43,293 nt of DNA from an uncultured Paracoccaceae bacterium (GCA_947488605.1 CANKZJ010000014.1:1-43293), one strand, 5' to 3'. Positions 22,641 to 30,491 are shown, numbered from the stretch's first letter. Numbers and translations are program-made. The notes: generated by a model from the letters alone, not told the origin.

Positions 22641-23458
22641 TGCCATCAAGCTGGACGCCAGAGCAAAAGCTGTTCCCGTATCAGGTGGGCTTCACCTGCC
22701 CGCCGTTTGACTATGATGCCGCGCCTTCTGACTTCTTGCGCATGTCGCCCGAAACCGTGGGCGTGCACGGCTGGATGTTGCACGTTCCGGACTACGCCCA
22801 TGGGCTGGACCAGCGCAAAGCGAACTTCGGGATGATGGACGACTTCGTACATTGCATGGCGCGCAATGGTGTCGATGTCTGCGGGCAGGTTGGGTCGAAC
22901 TGGGTCCATGCCAGTGGTCTGGGCGTTGAAGGAATACGCCAGCACTGCGCCGATCTGTCGGACAAATACGAGACCCGTTTTCACATGGCAGGTTACGCCA
23001 TGGTCGAAGCCTTACGTGCAATGAATGTCGAAAAGGTCGCGCTGAATGGCGCATATCACTGGCCCGATTGGTGGCAGGGCACTGCGGGGTTTCTCCGTGA
23101 GGCGGGTTTTGATGTGCTTTGGGCGGGCAATTTTGTGGATCAGGGATGGTTTCCTGACCAAGAGGCCGTCAACACCAAACGCTGGATTTTCGATGGTGAC
23201 CTCTTTGATCGCAGTTTTTCCTATGTGGCCGACCAAGCCCCCCAAGCCGATGCTTACCTGATCAACGGCATGTGCAACTTCCGCTCTGGCCCGAACGGCT
23301 TGCCCCAACGCCCCCTGCATCTCGCCCGCGCGATGGAGGCCAAACTGGGCAAGCCCGTGATTGGCCATGACACGGCGCTTTATTGGCGGATCATGAAGGA
23401 TCTTGGCATTACACCAACCACGCCACAAAGCCGACTATTGGAGAGCCTCCATGCATAA
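22637..23458 (+). CDS. Arylmalonate decarboxylase/maleate isomerase-like protein
   Basis: A 273-residue protein that reads like the Asp/Glu racemase-maleate isomerase-arylmalonate decarboxylase superfamily. It has Glu-Ala-Leu-Arg-Ala-Met-Asn-Val-Glu-Lys-Val-Ala-Leu-Asn before a Tyr, Cys213 in Asn-Gly-Met-Cys-Asn-Phe-Arg-Ser, and a final Gly-Lys-Pro-Val-Ile-Gly-His-Asp. The first catalytic Cys of racemases seems to be replaced by Gly86 (Val-Gly-Ser-Asn). Gly at the first site and Cys at the second is the arrangement of arylmalonate decarboxylase, so decarboxylation or one-base chemistry is more likely than racemisation. The alignment was made by eye. It has short overlaps with both neighbours. 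Confidence 0.65.
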   Translation: MMPSSWTPEQKLFPYQVGFTCPPFDYDAAPSDFLRMSPETVGVHGWMLHVPDYAHGLDQRKANFGMMDDFVHCMARNGVDVCGQVGSNWVHASGLGVEGIRQHCADLSDKYETRFHMAGYAMVEALRAMNVEKVALNGAYHWPDWWQGTAGFLREAGFDVLWAGNFVDQGWFPDQEAVNTKRWIFDGDLFDRSFSYVADQAPQADAYLINGMCNFRSGPNGLPQRPLHLARAMEAKLGKPVIGHDTALYWRIMKDLGITPTTPQSRLLESLHA

Positions 23459-24194
23459 GATTGTAGCCCTCTGGGCCATCCCCCGTTCGACCTCGACAGC
23501 CTTTGAATGGATGATGCGCCAGCGAGGTGGCCTTGATTGCCTGCACGAACCCTTTGGCGAGGCGTGGTACCAAGGCGAAGACCCGCTTTGGCCGCGCTAC
23601 AAAGACGGTGAAAAAACGACGGCGGGTTTGACTATCGAAAGTGTCTGGGAAGACATCCAAGCGCGTGCCCAAAAAGGCCCGGTCTTCATCAAGGACTTCC
23701 CCCATTACATCAATCACATGTGGTCGCCTGAGTTTCTGAGCCACTTTACCCATGCATTCCTGATCCGTGATCCGGCCAAGACGATTTCGTCGATCTACAA
23801 TAAATGGCCCGACTTTGATGAGCTTGAGGTTGGATTTCCGGAACAGCGCGCCCTGTTTGATCTCTTGTCCGCGTTGAACGGCGCACCGCCGCCCGTCATT
23901 GACAGCGATGATCTGCTCGAAAACCCGGACGCCATGGTTGCCGCCTTTTGCGACGCGGTGGGCATCCCTTTCCTAGCCGATGCCATGAGGTGGGAACCTG
24001 GTGGCGATCCGTCCGCGCATAGCTGGTGGGATGGTGGATCATTCCACGCGAACCTTGCCCAATCCACCGGGCTAAAACCGCAACAACGCCGGTATGTTGA
24101 GGTCGCCGATGCGCCGGAGCGGGTGCGCCGCGTCTATCGCCGGATGAAGCCCCACTACGATCACCTTTACCAACATCGGATCAGACCAGCATGA
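23451..24194 (+). CDS. Sulfotransferase-like P-loop protein
   Basis: A 247-residue protein with Trp-Ala-Ile-Pro-Arg-Ser-Thr-Ser-Thr-Ala-Phe at residues 8-18, the PAPS-binding 5'-phosphosulfate loop pattern. It also has His-Ala-Phe-Leu-Ile-Arg-Asp-Pro-Ala-Lys-Thr-Ile-Ser-Ser, the 3'-phosphate binding strand and Ser, around 117-130. I start at 23451, after GGAGAG and with an 8-base overlap with the preceding stop. Sulfotransferases are unexpected in a catabolic operon. It could modify an intermediate, or use the fold for another activated group. It overlaps the aldehyde dehydrogenase gene by 4 bases. Confidence 0.78.
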   Translation: MHKIVALWAIPRSTSTAFEWMMRQRGGLDCLHEPFGEAWYQGEDPLWPRYKDGEKTTAGLTIESVWEDIQARAQKGPVFIKDFPHYINHMWSPEFLSHFTHAFLIRDPAKTISSIYNKWPDFDELEVGFPEQRALFDLLSALNGAPPPVIDSDDLLENPDAMVAAFCDAVGIPFLADAMRWEPGGDPSAHSWWDGGSFHANLAQSTGLKPQQRRYVEVADAPERVRRVYRRMKPHYDHLYQHRIRPA

Positions 24195-25636
24195 AGACCT
24201 ATTGGCAAAACTACATAGACGGCACATGGGTCGATGGGGGCGCAGGGCGGCTCGATGTGTTCAATCCCGGCACGGGGGAAAAACTCGCCGAACAAGCCCT
24301 TGCTGATGCGGCAGACGTGGACCGCGCCGTCATGGCGGCTCAACGTGTTCATCTCTCCGGTGCTCTCGCCGATCTGCGCCCCGTCGAACGCGGACGCATG
24401 GTGCAAGCAATGGGGCGTTACCTGCTGGATCATATCGACGAGATCGCTCAGGTTCTGACGCTTGAACAAGGCAAACCCCTGTGGGAAGCGCGGATCGAGA
24501 TTGAAGGCGCTGCAAGGTATTTCGAATACTACGGCAATCAGGCCGAAACGGTCGAGGGCCGCTCGATCCCGCTGGGAAAAGGCTATTTCGATTTCACCAC
24601 CTATGAACCATTCGGCGTCTCCGCCCAAATCATTCCGTGGAACTACCCCGTGGAAATGACGGCGCGGTCGCTGTCGGCGGCTTTGGCGACGGGCAACGCC
24701 TGCGTCATCAAAACGCCCGAACTTACTCCGCTTAGCAATGCGTGGTTCGCCCATGCCGCCGAGGCTGTAGGCCTGCCCAAAGGTGCCGTGAATATTCTTT
24801 GCGGACTGGGGGGCGATGCAGGCGCGGCGCTGTCAGCGCATCCAGACGTAAACCAAATTGTCTTCACAGGATCCGTTCCAACAGGCGTCGCAATCGCAAC
24901 CGCCGCGGCCAGGAATGTTGTGCCTTGCGTGTTAGAGTTAGGTGGAAAATCCGCCGCGATCGTTCATGACGACGCCGATTTGGAGGCCTTTGAAAACGAC
25001 GTCCGGTGGGGCATATATTTCAACGCAGGGCAGGTCTGCTCGGCCATGAGCCGCGTGATCGTGCACGAGAGTGTCCATGATGAGCTGGTCGAACGCATGG
25101 TCGGCGTGGCGCAGTCTTTGACGGTTGGTCCCGGCATCGAACAACCCGAATTTGGCCCGACAATGGGGGCAATGGTCTCTGAGTCGCAACGCGACCGCGC
25201 CGCTGACATGGTCGCGGCGGCGCACGGCGACGGGGCACAGGTTGCCACGGGTGGCCACAAAATGAACATCCCCGGCGCGTTTCTTGAACCAACGATTGTG
25301 ACAAGCGTGACACCCGATATGAAGATCGCCAATGAGGAAGTTTTCGGGCCCGTCTTGTCCGTCCTGAAATTCTCTTCCGACGAAGACGCCATCAAGATTG
25401 CCAATGGAACACCCTACGGGCTCGTTGGCGGCGTTTTCACCCGCGATATTGACCGCGCGACAACAGCAGCGCACCAGTTGCGGGCCGGACAGGTTTTCGT
25501 CAACGAATGGTATGCTGGTGGGGTTGAGACGCCCTTTGGCGGCTACGGCAAATCGGGTTACGGCCGCGAAAAAGGCCGCGAAGCCCTCTGGAACTATGTG
25601 CAAACCAAAAACGTCGCTATCAAATTGAAAGGCTAA
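24191..25636 (+). CDS. NAD(P)-dependent aldehyde dehydrogenase
   Basis: A 481-residue aldehyde dehydrogenase of full length. Catalytic residues are in place: Asn151 in Pro-Trp-Asn-Tyr-Pro, Lys174, Glu249 in Leu-Glu-Leu-Gly-Gly-Lys and Cys283 in Asn-Ala-Gly-Gln-Val-Cys-Ser. It resembles betaine-aldehyde and related semialdehyde dehydrogenases. In this operon it would oxidise the aldehyde released by the Rieske oxygenase or the PLP enzyme. It is followed 3 bases later by the CMD-like gene. Confidence 0.93.
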   Translation: MKTYWQNYIDGTWVDGGAGRLDVFNPGTGEKLAEQALADAADVDRAVMAAQRVHLSGALADLRPVERGRMVQAMGRYLLDHIDEIAQVLTLEQGKPLWEARIEIEGAARYFEYYGNQAETVEGRSIPLGKGYFDFTTYEPFGVSAQIIPWNYPVEMTARSLSAALATGNACVIKTPELTPLSNAWFAHAAEAVGLPKGAVNILCGLGGDAGAALSAHPDVNQIVFTGSVPTGVAIATAAARNVVPCVLELGGKSAAIVHDDADLEAFENDVRWGIYFNAGQVCSAMSRVIVHESVHDELVERMVGVAQSLTVGPGIEQPEFGPTMGAMVSESQRDRAADMVAAAHGDGAQVATGGHKMNIPGAFLEPTIVTSVTPDMKIANEEVFGPVLSVLKFSSDEDAIKIANGTPYGLVGGVFTRDIDRATTAAHQLRAGQVFVNEWYAGGVETPFGGYGKSGYGREKGREALWNYVQTKNVAIKLKG

Positions 25637-25639
25637 GCC

Positions 25640-26020
25640 ATGAGTGCATTTGACGAAGATCTTTTTCTGAAAGGACTAGAGCAACGCAAAGCCACGCTGG
25701 GCGCTGAGTATGTTGAAAAGAACCTTGCCGCCGCCGATGAGTTCACCCGCCCCTTTCAGGAAGCGATGACCGCGTGGTGTTGGGGCTTTGGCTGGGGCGA
25801 CGATGTGATCGATGCCAAGACACGTTCAATGATGAACCTGTCGATGATCGGGGCTTTGGGGAAAATGCATGAATGGGAAATTCATTGCCGCGGCGCGATC
25901 AACAATGGCGTCAGCCAAGAAGAAATCCGCGCAATCATCCATGTCATCGGCATTTATTGCGGCGTACCGCAAGCGTTGGAGTGCTTTCGCGTTGCCAAAA
26001 AGGTTCTTGAAGAGACGTGA
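25640..26020 (+). CDS. Carboxymuconolactone decarboxylase-like protein
   Basis: A 126-residue all-helical protein of the CMD/AhpD-like family, with Arg-Ser-Met-Met-Asn-Leu-Ser-Met-Ile-Gly-Ala-Leu-Gly, Glu-Ile-His-Cys-Arg-Gly-Ala-Ile-Asn-Asn-Gly-Val and Tyr-Cys-Gly-Val-Pro-Gln-Ala-Leu-Glu. This matches single-domain gamma-carboxymuconolactone decarboxylases more than peroxidase AhpD, as no Cys-x2-Cys is present. It is the last gene of the rightward arm. It may decarboxylate a lactone or beta-keto-type intermediate. Confidence 0.88.
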   Translation: MSAFDEDLFLKGLEQRKATLGAEYVEKNLAAADEFTRPFQEAMTAWCWGFGWGDDVIDAKTRSMMNLSMIGALGKMHEWEIHCRGAINNGVSQEEIRAIIHVIGIYCGVPQALECFRVAKKVLEET

Positions 26021-26160
26021 CACCAAGACGTCATGCCAGTCGTGCTTTTCCAGAATGTGAACACCATGTTTATCGCGCAAAGCAATGGAAGACCTCTCCC
26101 AAAACAATCGCTATCACCAAGAAGCGGACATGGAGCATTTGTAACGAACGGCAGCGAAGT

Positions 26161-26200
26161 CCCGCGATCTAGCCATCAGGCTACGTTACAATCTCGCGGG
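26161..26200. repeat. Nested hairpin near the recombinase gene
   Basis: CCCGCGA (26161-26167) pairs with TCGCGGG (26194-26200), and inside it TAGCC-ATCA-GGCTA (26170-26183) forms a second stem. No T-tract follows. It lies between the end of the catabolic operon and the 3' end of the tyrosine recombinase gene and could be a recombination site or an extragenic palindrome. Confidence 0.5.
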
Positions 26201-26225
26201 CCCAGCGAATGGCCGGTTGGGTGGC

Positions 26226-26274
26226 GCTGCACTGCGGCGTAGTCTGACACGATGAGTGTCCGCAGTGGGCCGCC
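26226..26274 (+). repeat. Dispersed intergenic repeat, divergent copy 3
   Basis: Matches the second half of the 65-bp repeat found at 32145 and 35005: GCTGC-x-CTGCGGC, then CACGA-x-GAG-x-GTCCG, then TGGGCCG. By eye roughly three quarters of the bases agree with the copy at 35005, with no length change over this part. Confidence 0.5.
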
Positions 26275-26295
26275 AGTGAAGACGGCCCGGTAGGC

Positions 26296-26928
26296 TCAGA
26301 TTTCAATGGCCTCCGCAATGGCTAGCGCATCTTCAAGCTCGACGCCTAGGTATCGCACCGTGCTGTCCATCTTCGTGTGGCCGAGCAAAAGTTGAACGGC
26401 GCGCAGGTTGCCGGTCTTCTTGTAGATCTGGGTCACCTTCGTTCGCCTCATCGAATGCGTGCCGTATGCGCTCGCTTCTAAACCGATGGATATGACCCAA
26501 TCGCGGACGATCCGTGCATACTGGCGTGTCGAGATATGCAGGCGCTCGTGGAAGCGGCCAGGCCATAGATATTCGGAGCCGACCATGAGCTCGTCCTCCA
26601 TCCACTTCTCGACCGAGGCCCGGGTGCCTTCGGAAATTTCAAAGCGCACAGGTTTCTTCGTCTTGCTTTGCAACACCGATGCACGTTCTTTGACCTGGCC
26701 AGATGCCATGACGTCGACGACCTTCATCTTGACCAAATCGCAACCGCGCAACTTGCTGTCGATCGCCATGTTGAAGAGAGCGAGGTCGCGATGGTTTTCT
26801 GCCAATTCAAGGCGGACACGGATCGCCCAGACATGCTTGGGTTTTAGAGGTCGTTTCTGACCGACGATGCGACCTTTGTTCCATGCAGGGCGAAGTGCGC
26901 GAATGGCTGGTAGGTTTGGTGTTTCCAT
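26296..26928 (-). CDS. Tyrosine recombinase/integrase, short form
   Basis: A 210-residue site-specific recombinase. The catalytic set of the family is visible: Arg61 in Ser-Lys-Leu-Arg-Gly-Cys-Asp-Leu, a Lys near 91-92, His158-x2-Arg161 in Thr-His-Ser-Met-Arg-Arg, His184 in Leu-Gly-His-Thr-Lys-Met and nucleophile Tyr193 in Val-Arg-Tyr-Leu-Gly. The N-terminal core-binding domain is very short (about 40 residues), so it is the compact type often found singly in alphaproteobacteria. All active residues are present, so it should be functional. It marks the border between the catabolic cluster and the copper locus, an accessory-DNA hotspot. Confidence 0.9.
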   Translation of the reverse strand: METPNLPAIRALRPAWNKGRIVGQKRPLKPKHVWAIRVRLELAENHRDLALFNMAIDSKLRGCDLVKMKVVDVMASGQVKERASVLQSKTKKPVRFEISEGTRASVEKWMEDELMVGSEYLWPGRFHERLHISTRQYARIVRDWVISIGLEASAYGTHSMRRTKVTQIYKKTGNLRAVQLLLGHTKMDSTVRYLGVELEDALAIAEAIEI

Positions 26929-27055
26929 GACTGATCCTCCGATCCGCCATGCCCTCCCGAAACGACAACCCTTTGTTGACTCAGAAGAATAACATAGAAC
27001 ACCAATTCCCGTCTTGGCGCCTAGATGACCAGTCAGAAAGATGAGCCGCTTTGGT

Positions 27056-27841
27056 TCAAACCATCAGCCAAAGCATCACGACCGCCATTCCGACCATCAT
27101 CAGGTTTTCGGTGAGGCTCACAAACCCAAGCGGGACGTTTGAATTTCCACCGACGCAGGCGCATTTGAGCTCACGTTTATCGATGTAGACGGCCTTGAAG
27201 ACGCTTACGGCTCCAATGCTAGCAACGAAAAGTGCCGCGGGAGCTGACACCCAAGTCAGGATCATGCCTGTCATGAGGATACCCGCGCCTGTTTCCACGA
27301 ATGGGTAGATATATGCGTACGGCACCCATTTCCGCGCGAGAAGGTCGTAGTTGAGGAACATCGTGGAGAAGCCCTCGACATCGCGCAGTTTTTGCATGCC
27401 GAGAAGGATCATTGAGACTGAGATGAACCAGGCCAGTGTTTGCCACGTGATCGTGCCGAGGAACCCAATTGATAGCGCCATTGCGGTGAAAGCAGCGACG
27501 GCGAAGAGATAAAGCACTGGCCGGTAGGTGGTTGCCTTCGGGTCCCAGCCGGTCAGCTTTTCGCGCAGGTCCGTGTAGCCGCCGACGCGTTCGCCTTCGA
27601 TCCACGCTTGGGGCGTTGTCTTGACGTCGTGCTGGGCCTTAAAAGCGTCAACTTCGGCGCGGGTTCGGAAAAGCCTATCATCGACATCATATCCCTGACG
27701 CCTCAGAAGCCAGCGAGCCTTTTGCCCGGATGGGCACAGATGATCTGGCAGCGCCATCCGGTAAAGCACAGCCGTTTTGCCCAACGCCACTTCGGCCGGG
27801 TTTGTATCAATGTCGGCAACGTCGCGCGTGTCCTTGGGCAT
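27056..27841 (-). CDS. Glutaredoxin-MauE/DoxX fusion membrane protein
   Basis: A 261-residue fusion. The N-terminal part (about 20-95) is glutaredoxin-like, with a single-Cys site Leu-Cys-Pro-Ser-Gly-Gln and Thr-Thr-Pro-Gln-Ala-Trp-Ile-Glu-Gly. The C-terminal part has four membrane spans of the MauE/DoxX type and a Cys-Ala-Cys pair near its end. It is a plausible membrane redox protein supporting thiol or copper handling. I start at 27841, where AAGGAAA precedes the ATG. The longer frame to 28030 would run across the CsoR palindrome and the start of csoR. Divergent from csoR and probably copper-controlled. Confidence 0.85.
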   Translation of the reverse strand: MPKDTRDVADIDTNPAEVALGKTAVLYRMALPDHLCPSGQKARWLLRRQGYDVDDRLFRTRAEVDAFKAQHDVKTTPQAWIEGERVGGYTDLREKLTGWDPKATTYRPVLYLFAVAAFTAMALSIGFLGTITWQTLAWFISVSMILLGMQKLRDVEGFSTMFLNYDLLARKWVPYAYIYPFVETGAGILMTGMILTWVSAPAALFVASIGAVSVFKAVYIDKRELKCACVGGNSNVPLGFVSLTENLMMVGMAVVMLWLMV

Positions 27842-27903
27842 TGGCTTTTCCTTTTCGGTACGCTTGTTTTGAGGGCTGTGCTTGCTTGGGCTCTGTATTA
27901 ACC

Positions 27904-27926
27904 TATATACCCCCCTAGGGTATATA
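27904..27926. promoter_or_regulatory. CsoR-type operator, copy 1
   Basis: A perfect 9-bp inverted repeat, TATATACCC-N5-GGGTATATA, lies between csoR and the divergent glutaredoxin-MauE gene. A GC-rich G/C core flanked by TATA is typical of sites bound by copper-sensing CsoR proteins. It would control both directions. Confidence 0.75.
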
Positions 27927-27992
27927 TTCAATAGTTTGAGCTTGATGCCATACTCACTCGACTTTTTGTCTGCCAACATGCGAAAAGAGACT

Positions 27993-28265
27993 ATGCACGA
28001 AAATCGCGAAGCTACTTTAAAACGCCTCAAACGCCTGGAGGGTCAGGTCCGAGGGATTGCCCGGATGGTCGAAGAGGACCGCTATTGCGTCGATGTCCTG
28101 ACGCAGATTGCGGCGGTGCGAGCCGCTCTCAAAGGCGTCGAGAAGCTCGTTATCGACAACCACGCGTCGCATTGTATCGAGGATGCACTTGCATCAGGTG
28201 ATCGGGAGGATCAGCGGGCGAAATTTACAGAACTCCTTGAACTGCTCGACAAGGCGCGCGGCTAA
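27993..28265 (+). CDS. csoR: CsoR-family copper-sensing repressor
   Basis: A 90-residue all-helical repressor. The Cu(I) ligand set Cys32, His57 and Cys61 has exactly the 25- and 4-residue spacing of CsoR, within Tyr-Cys-Val-Asp-Val-Leu and Asn-His-Ala-Ser-His-Cys. The conserved helix Leu-Lys-Arg-Leu-Glu-Gly-Gln-Val-Arg-Gly-Ile is present. I use the ATG at 27993, after AAAGAGA, which gives the family's usual length. An ATG five codons earlier is possible. Without copper it should repress its own gene, the MauE fusion and probably the copper operon at 30827. An FrmR-type aldehyde sensor is less likely, given the neighbours. Confidence 0.88.
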   Translation: MHENREATLKRLKRLEGQVRGIARMVEEDRYCVDVLTQIAAVRAALKGVEKLVIDNHASHCIEDALASGDREDQRAKFTELLELLDKARG

Positions 28266-28269
28266 GTCG

Positions 28270-29148
28270 TCAAAGATTGACGGGTGGCGTTGTTACACTG
28301 GTGATGGTTGCAGTTGCCAGAAGGATTAGAACAACGGCCAGTATTTCCGTTGAAATAGAACGCCGCAGGGCATGGGCTGCACCGGGTTTCTCAGCACGCA
28401 AGGCAGGGACCAGCCTCACCTTATTCCAAGTTGCAAAGCCCAGGAGGACCGCAACAATCGCGACTTTGACCAGAAGTGCTAAGCCGTAGGCCGTTCCAAA
28501 TAACGCAGTGGCAGAACCTGAAAGCAGCCAAGCGAGCGATGTGCCTGCGAGCATTAGACCCGCCACTCCGCCAGCGGCGAGATTACCAAAATAGTGCAAC
28601 AGGTCAGCACCGGCTGGAGCAAGTGCTGCCTGCCGCAAAGGTATGAGAGCGCCAACCCAGAAAGCAGCGGCTAGAAGATGCAGCACCAGCAGGACAGCCA
28701 GGGCTACTCTGGGCTCCCCAAGAGCGTGGCCCACTTGAGCAAAGGATATCGCCACAGCAAGGCTGCCTGCCAGAGCGATCCATTGTCCAATGCGGTGCAC
28801 CAGAATTGCCAGTATCGCGAGTTCACCCATCCCGCGCCAAATTGCGGCGGTCCCAAGTGGACTTTCCCAAACGAAGCCAAGCATCACTGGGTCGGACGCG
28901 CCCTCTAAGCCCATCCCGGATATCCGGGCAGCACGAATGCCGAACCGGACGGCTAGCACGGCGAGACCGATAAGTGCCGCACCGACTGCAAGCCGCCTCG
29001 CAAGTCGCAGGACCGATACCTCAGCTCGCTGAGAAAAAACGACCGAAAACAGCACACCCCCCATCGTAAGGAGTGCCGCGCCATAACCAATCGCCTTGGC
29101 CAAGATTGCCAAAACGACAAGACCGTCGATCGGTGCGAGTCCGGTCAC
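28270..29148 (-). CDS. copD: CopD-family copper transport membrane protein
   Basis: A 292-residue protein with about eight membrane spans and the CopD domain in the C-terminal half. It has Leu-His-Leu-Leu-Ala-Ala-Ala-Phe-Trp-Val-Gly-Ala-Leu-Ile-Pro-Leu, whose His/Trp/Gly pattern is the family hallmark, and Trp-Asn-Lys-Val-Arg-Leu near the end. CopD works with CopC to move copper across the inner membrane. It overlaps copC by 4 bases and ends 4 bases from the convergent csoR gene. Confidence 0.9.
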   Translation of the reverse strand: MTGLAPIDGLVVLAILAKAIGYGAALLTMGGVLFSVVFSQRAEVSVLRLARRLAVGAALIGLAVLAVRFGIRAARISGMGLEGASDPVMLGFVWESPLGTAAIWRGMGELAILAILVHRIGQWIALAGSLAVAISFAQVGHALGEPRVALAVLLVLHLLAAAFWVGALIPLRQAALAPAGADLLHYFGNLAAGGVAGLMLAGTSLAWLLSGSATALFGTAYGLALLVKVAIVAVLLGFATWNKVRLVPALRAEKPGAAHALRRSISTEILAVVLILLATATITSVTTPPVNL

Positions 29149-29489
29149 TCAGTGACCGTGAAGGAGAAGCTGCCCTGCATCGGATGGCCGTCCGACGCCA
29201 TTCCGCGCCAGTCGAAGCGATAGCTTCCAGGCGCAAGTTCTTCCAATGGCAAAGCCCGGAACTCCGTAGAGGGGTCCATACCTGTCTCGCGTTCGATTTC
29301 GACATCGCCATCTGGAGAGGTAAGCGTGACTGAAATGATGCGCATCGGATCATCGAAGCGCATTGAAAGCTCGGGCACTTCCGTGACTGTCGCACCGTTG
29401 GCGGGTGTTGTGGCCTCAGATTTCGAATGCGCAAAGGCAAGAGCGGGAGCAACTACAACGGCCAAGCCGAGAAGAGTTTGTTTGATCAT
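29145..29489 (-). CDS. copC: CopC periplasmic copper-binding protein
   Basis: A 114-residue CopC. The signal peptide ends Ala-Phe-Ala, leaving His as the mature N-terminal residue (His-Ser-Lys-Ser). Together with Asp and His in Ser-Asp-Gly-His-Pro-Met this forms the Cu(II) brace of the family. The Cu(I) Met-rich loop is absent, so this is the Cu(II)-only type. Co-translated with copD and preceded by a cytochrome c gene. Confidence 0.92.
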   Translation of the reverse strand: MIKQTLLGLAVVVAPALAFAHSKSEATTPANGATVTEVPELSMRFDDPMRIISVTLTSPDGDVEIERETGMDPSTEFRALPLEELAPGSYRFDWRGMASDGHPMQGSFSFTVTE

Positions 29490-29501
29490 CTGAATTTTCC
29501 T

Positions 29502-29966
29502 CTATTCGGACTGGGCATTCAGTTCGTCGTGATACTGACGAAGGTCATCAGGCCAAGTTGACTTGATGAAGGACAGCACCGCAATGACCTCATCATCGCT
29601 GAGCACGCCCTCGTAGACAGGCATGCCAGATGGTGGCGCGTTCTCCATCAGACCGGCAAGTCCGTATTTGGTCAGGGTGAAAAGCGTTTCGTCATCATGG
29701 TGCCAGGTATGCCCGGTGGCGTCATGCGGCGGCGCAGGTAGCAAACCATCCTCGCCACGCATCCGCCAGTTCGGTTGTCCCTCCAGGCGCGCACCATGGC
29801 AGGCAGCACATTGGGTCGCGTAGATATCTTGGCCCAAGGCGACCACTTCGGCGTCGTCAGGTGTCAAAATACCAACCGCTTCGGAAGGTTGAGCCAGAAC
29901 AAATGCGGCGACGAAACCGGCGAGCGCGAGCCCGCCGGTTAGCAAAACTGCTTTTGGACTTACCAT
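29502..29966 (-). CDS. Membrane-anchored c-type cytochrome
   Basis: A 154-residue mono-haem cytochrome with an N-terminal membrane anchor (about 8-25). The haem site Cys-Ala-Ala-Cys-His lies near residues 54-58 and a likely Met ligand in Pro-Pro-Ser-Gly-Met-Pro. The family is the small class I cytochromes often found with CopC/CopD and DUF411 genes. It overlaps the DUF411 gene by one base. It may carry electrons in periplasmic copper oxidation, but this is inferred from context. Confidence 0.9.
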   Translation of the reverse strand: MVSPKAVLLTGGLALAGFVAAFVLAQPSEAVGILTPDDAEVVALGQDIYATQCAACHGARLEGQPNWRMRGEDGLLPAPPHDATGHTWHHDDETLFTLTKYGLAGLMENAPPSGMPVYEGVLSDDEVIAVLSFIKSTWPDDLRQYHDELNAQSE

Positions 29967-30433
29967 CAGGTGTCGAACGGCTGCGCCGTGCCAGCACGGT
30001 AGTACATTGTGCCGGTGCCAGCCTCTCCACCAAATGCAATGACGTCGAAACGCGCGGACGGGTCATCTCCCATGCCAGGAGAGCCCATCGGCATGCCAGG
30101 AACAGCAAGCCCAGTGATGTCCGGGCGATCCTTCAAGACGGCTTCCAATGCTTCGAACGGCACATGCCCTTCGAAGACATATCCATCTGCTTCAATGGTG
30201 TGACAGGAGGCGAGCTCAAGCGGTATTCCGCGTTCTGACTTCTGCGCCTCGGGGTCGGTCAGTTCCTCGACGGTGACGGTGTAACCGCGAGCGCGGGCCA
30301 AGTCAGCCCAGGCGTGACAGCATCCGCAGCCCGGTGAGGCGAGAACGCGCATCGGCGTAACTGCACGCGCAGGCAGAGCAGCCATCACAAGAGCAGATGC
30401 GGATAGGGTAGTGAAGTGACGACGTGTTATCAT
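29966..30433 (-). CDS. DUF411 metal-binding protein, exported
   Basis: A 155-residue protein with a twin-arginine signal (Thr-Arg-Arg-His-Phe, then a hydrophobic run to Ala-Arg-Ala near residue 24). The DUF411 signature Ser-Pro-Gly-Cys-Gly-Cys-Cys-His-Ala-Trp follows, with a further Cys-His and a Met/Pro-rich stretch (Val-Pro-Gly-Met-Pro-Met-Gly-Ser-Pro-Gly-Met). These are plausible Cu(I) ligands. Families of this type accompany copper resistance genes. Its stop and the cytochrome start share a base. Confidence 0.9.
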   Translation of the reverse strand: MITRRHFTTLSASALVMAALPARAVTPMRVLASPGCGCCHAWADLARARGYTVTVEELTDPEAQKSERGIPLELASCHTIEADGYVFEGHVPFEALEAVLKDRPDITGLAVPGMPMGSPGMGDDPSARFDVIAFGGEAGTGTMYYRAGTAQPFDT

Positions 30434-30491
30434 GTCTGTCGGTCCTTTGATTAGAAAGTTGAATGGATTGCGGGCACGCGCCCGTTGCCGT

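Noticed and set aside
24938..25603. 221-residue minus-strand frame
   Set aside because: Antisense to the aldehyde dehydrogenase, whose catalytic residues are all in place.
27842..28030. N-terminal extension of the glutaredoxin-MauE protein
   Set aside because: It would read through the CsoR palindrome and overlap csoR; the ATG at 27841 has a good ribosome site.
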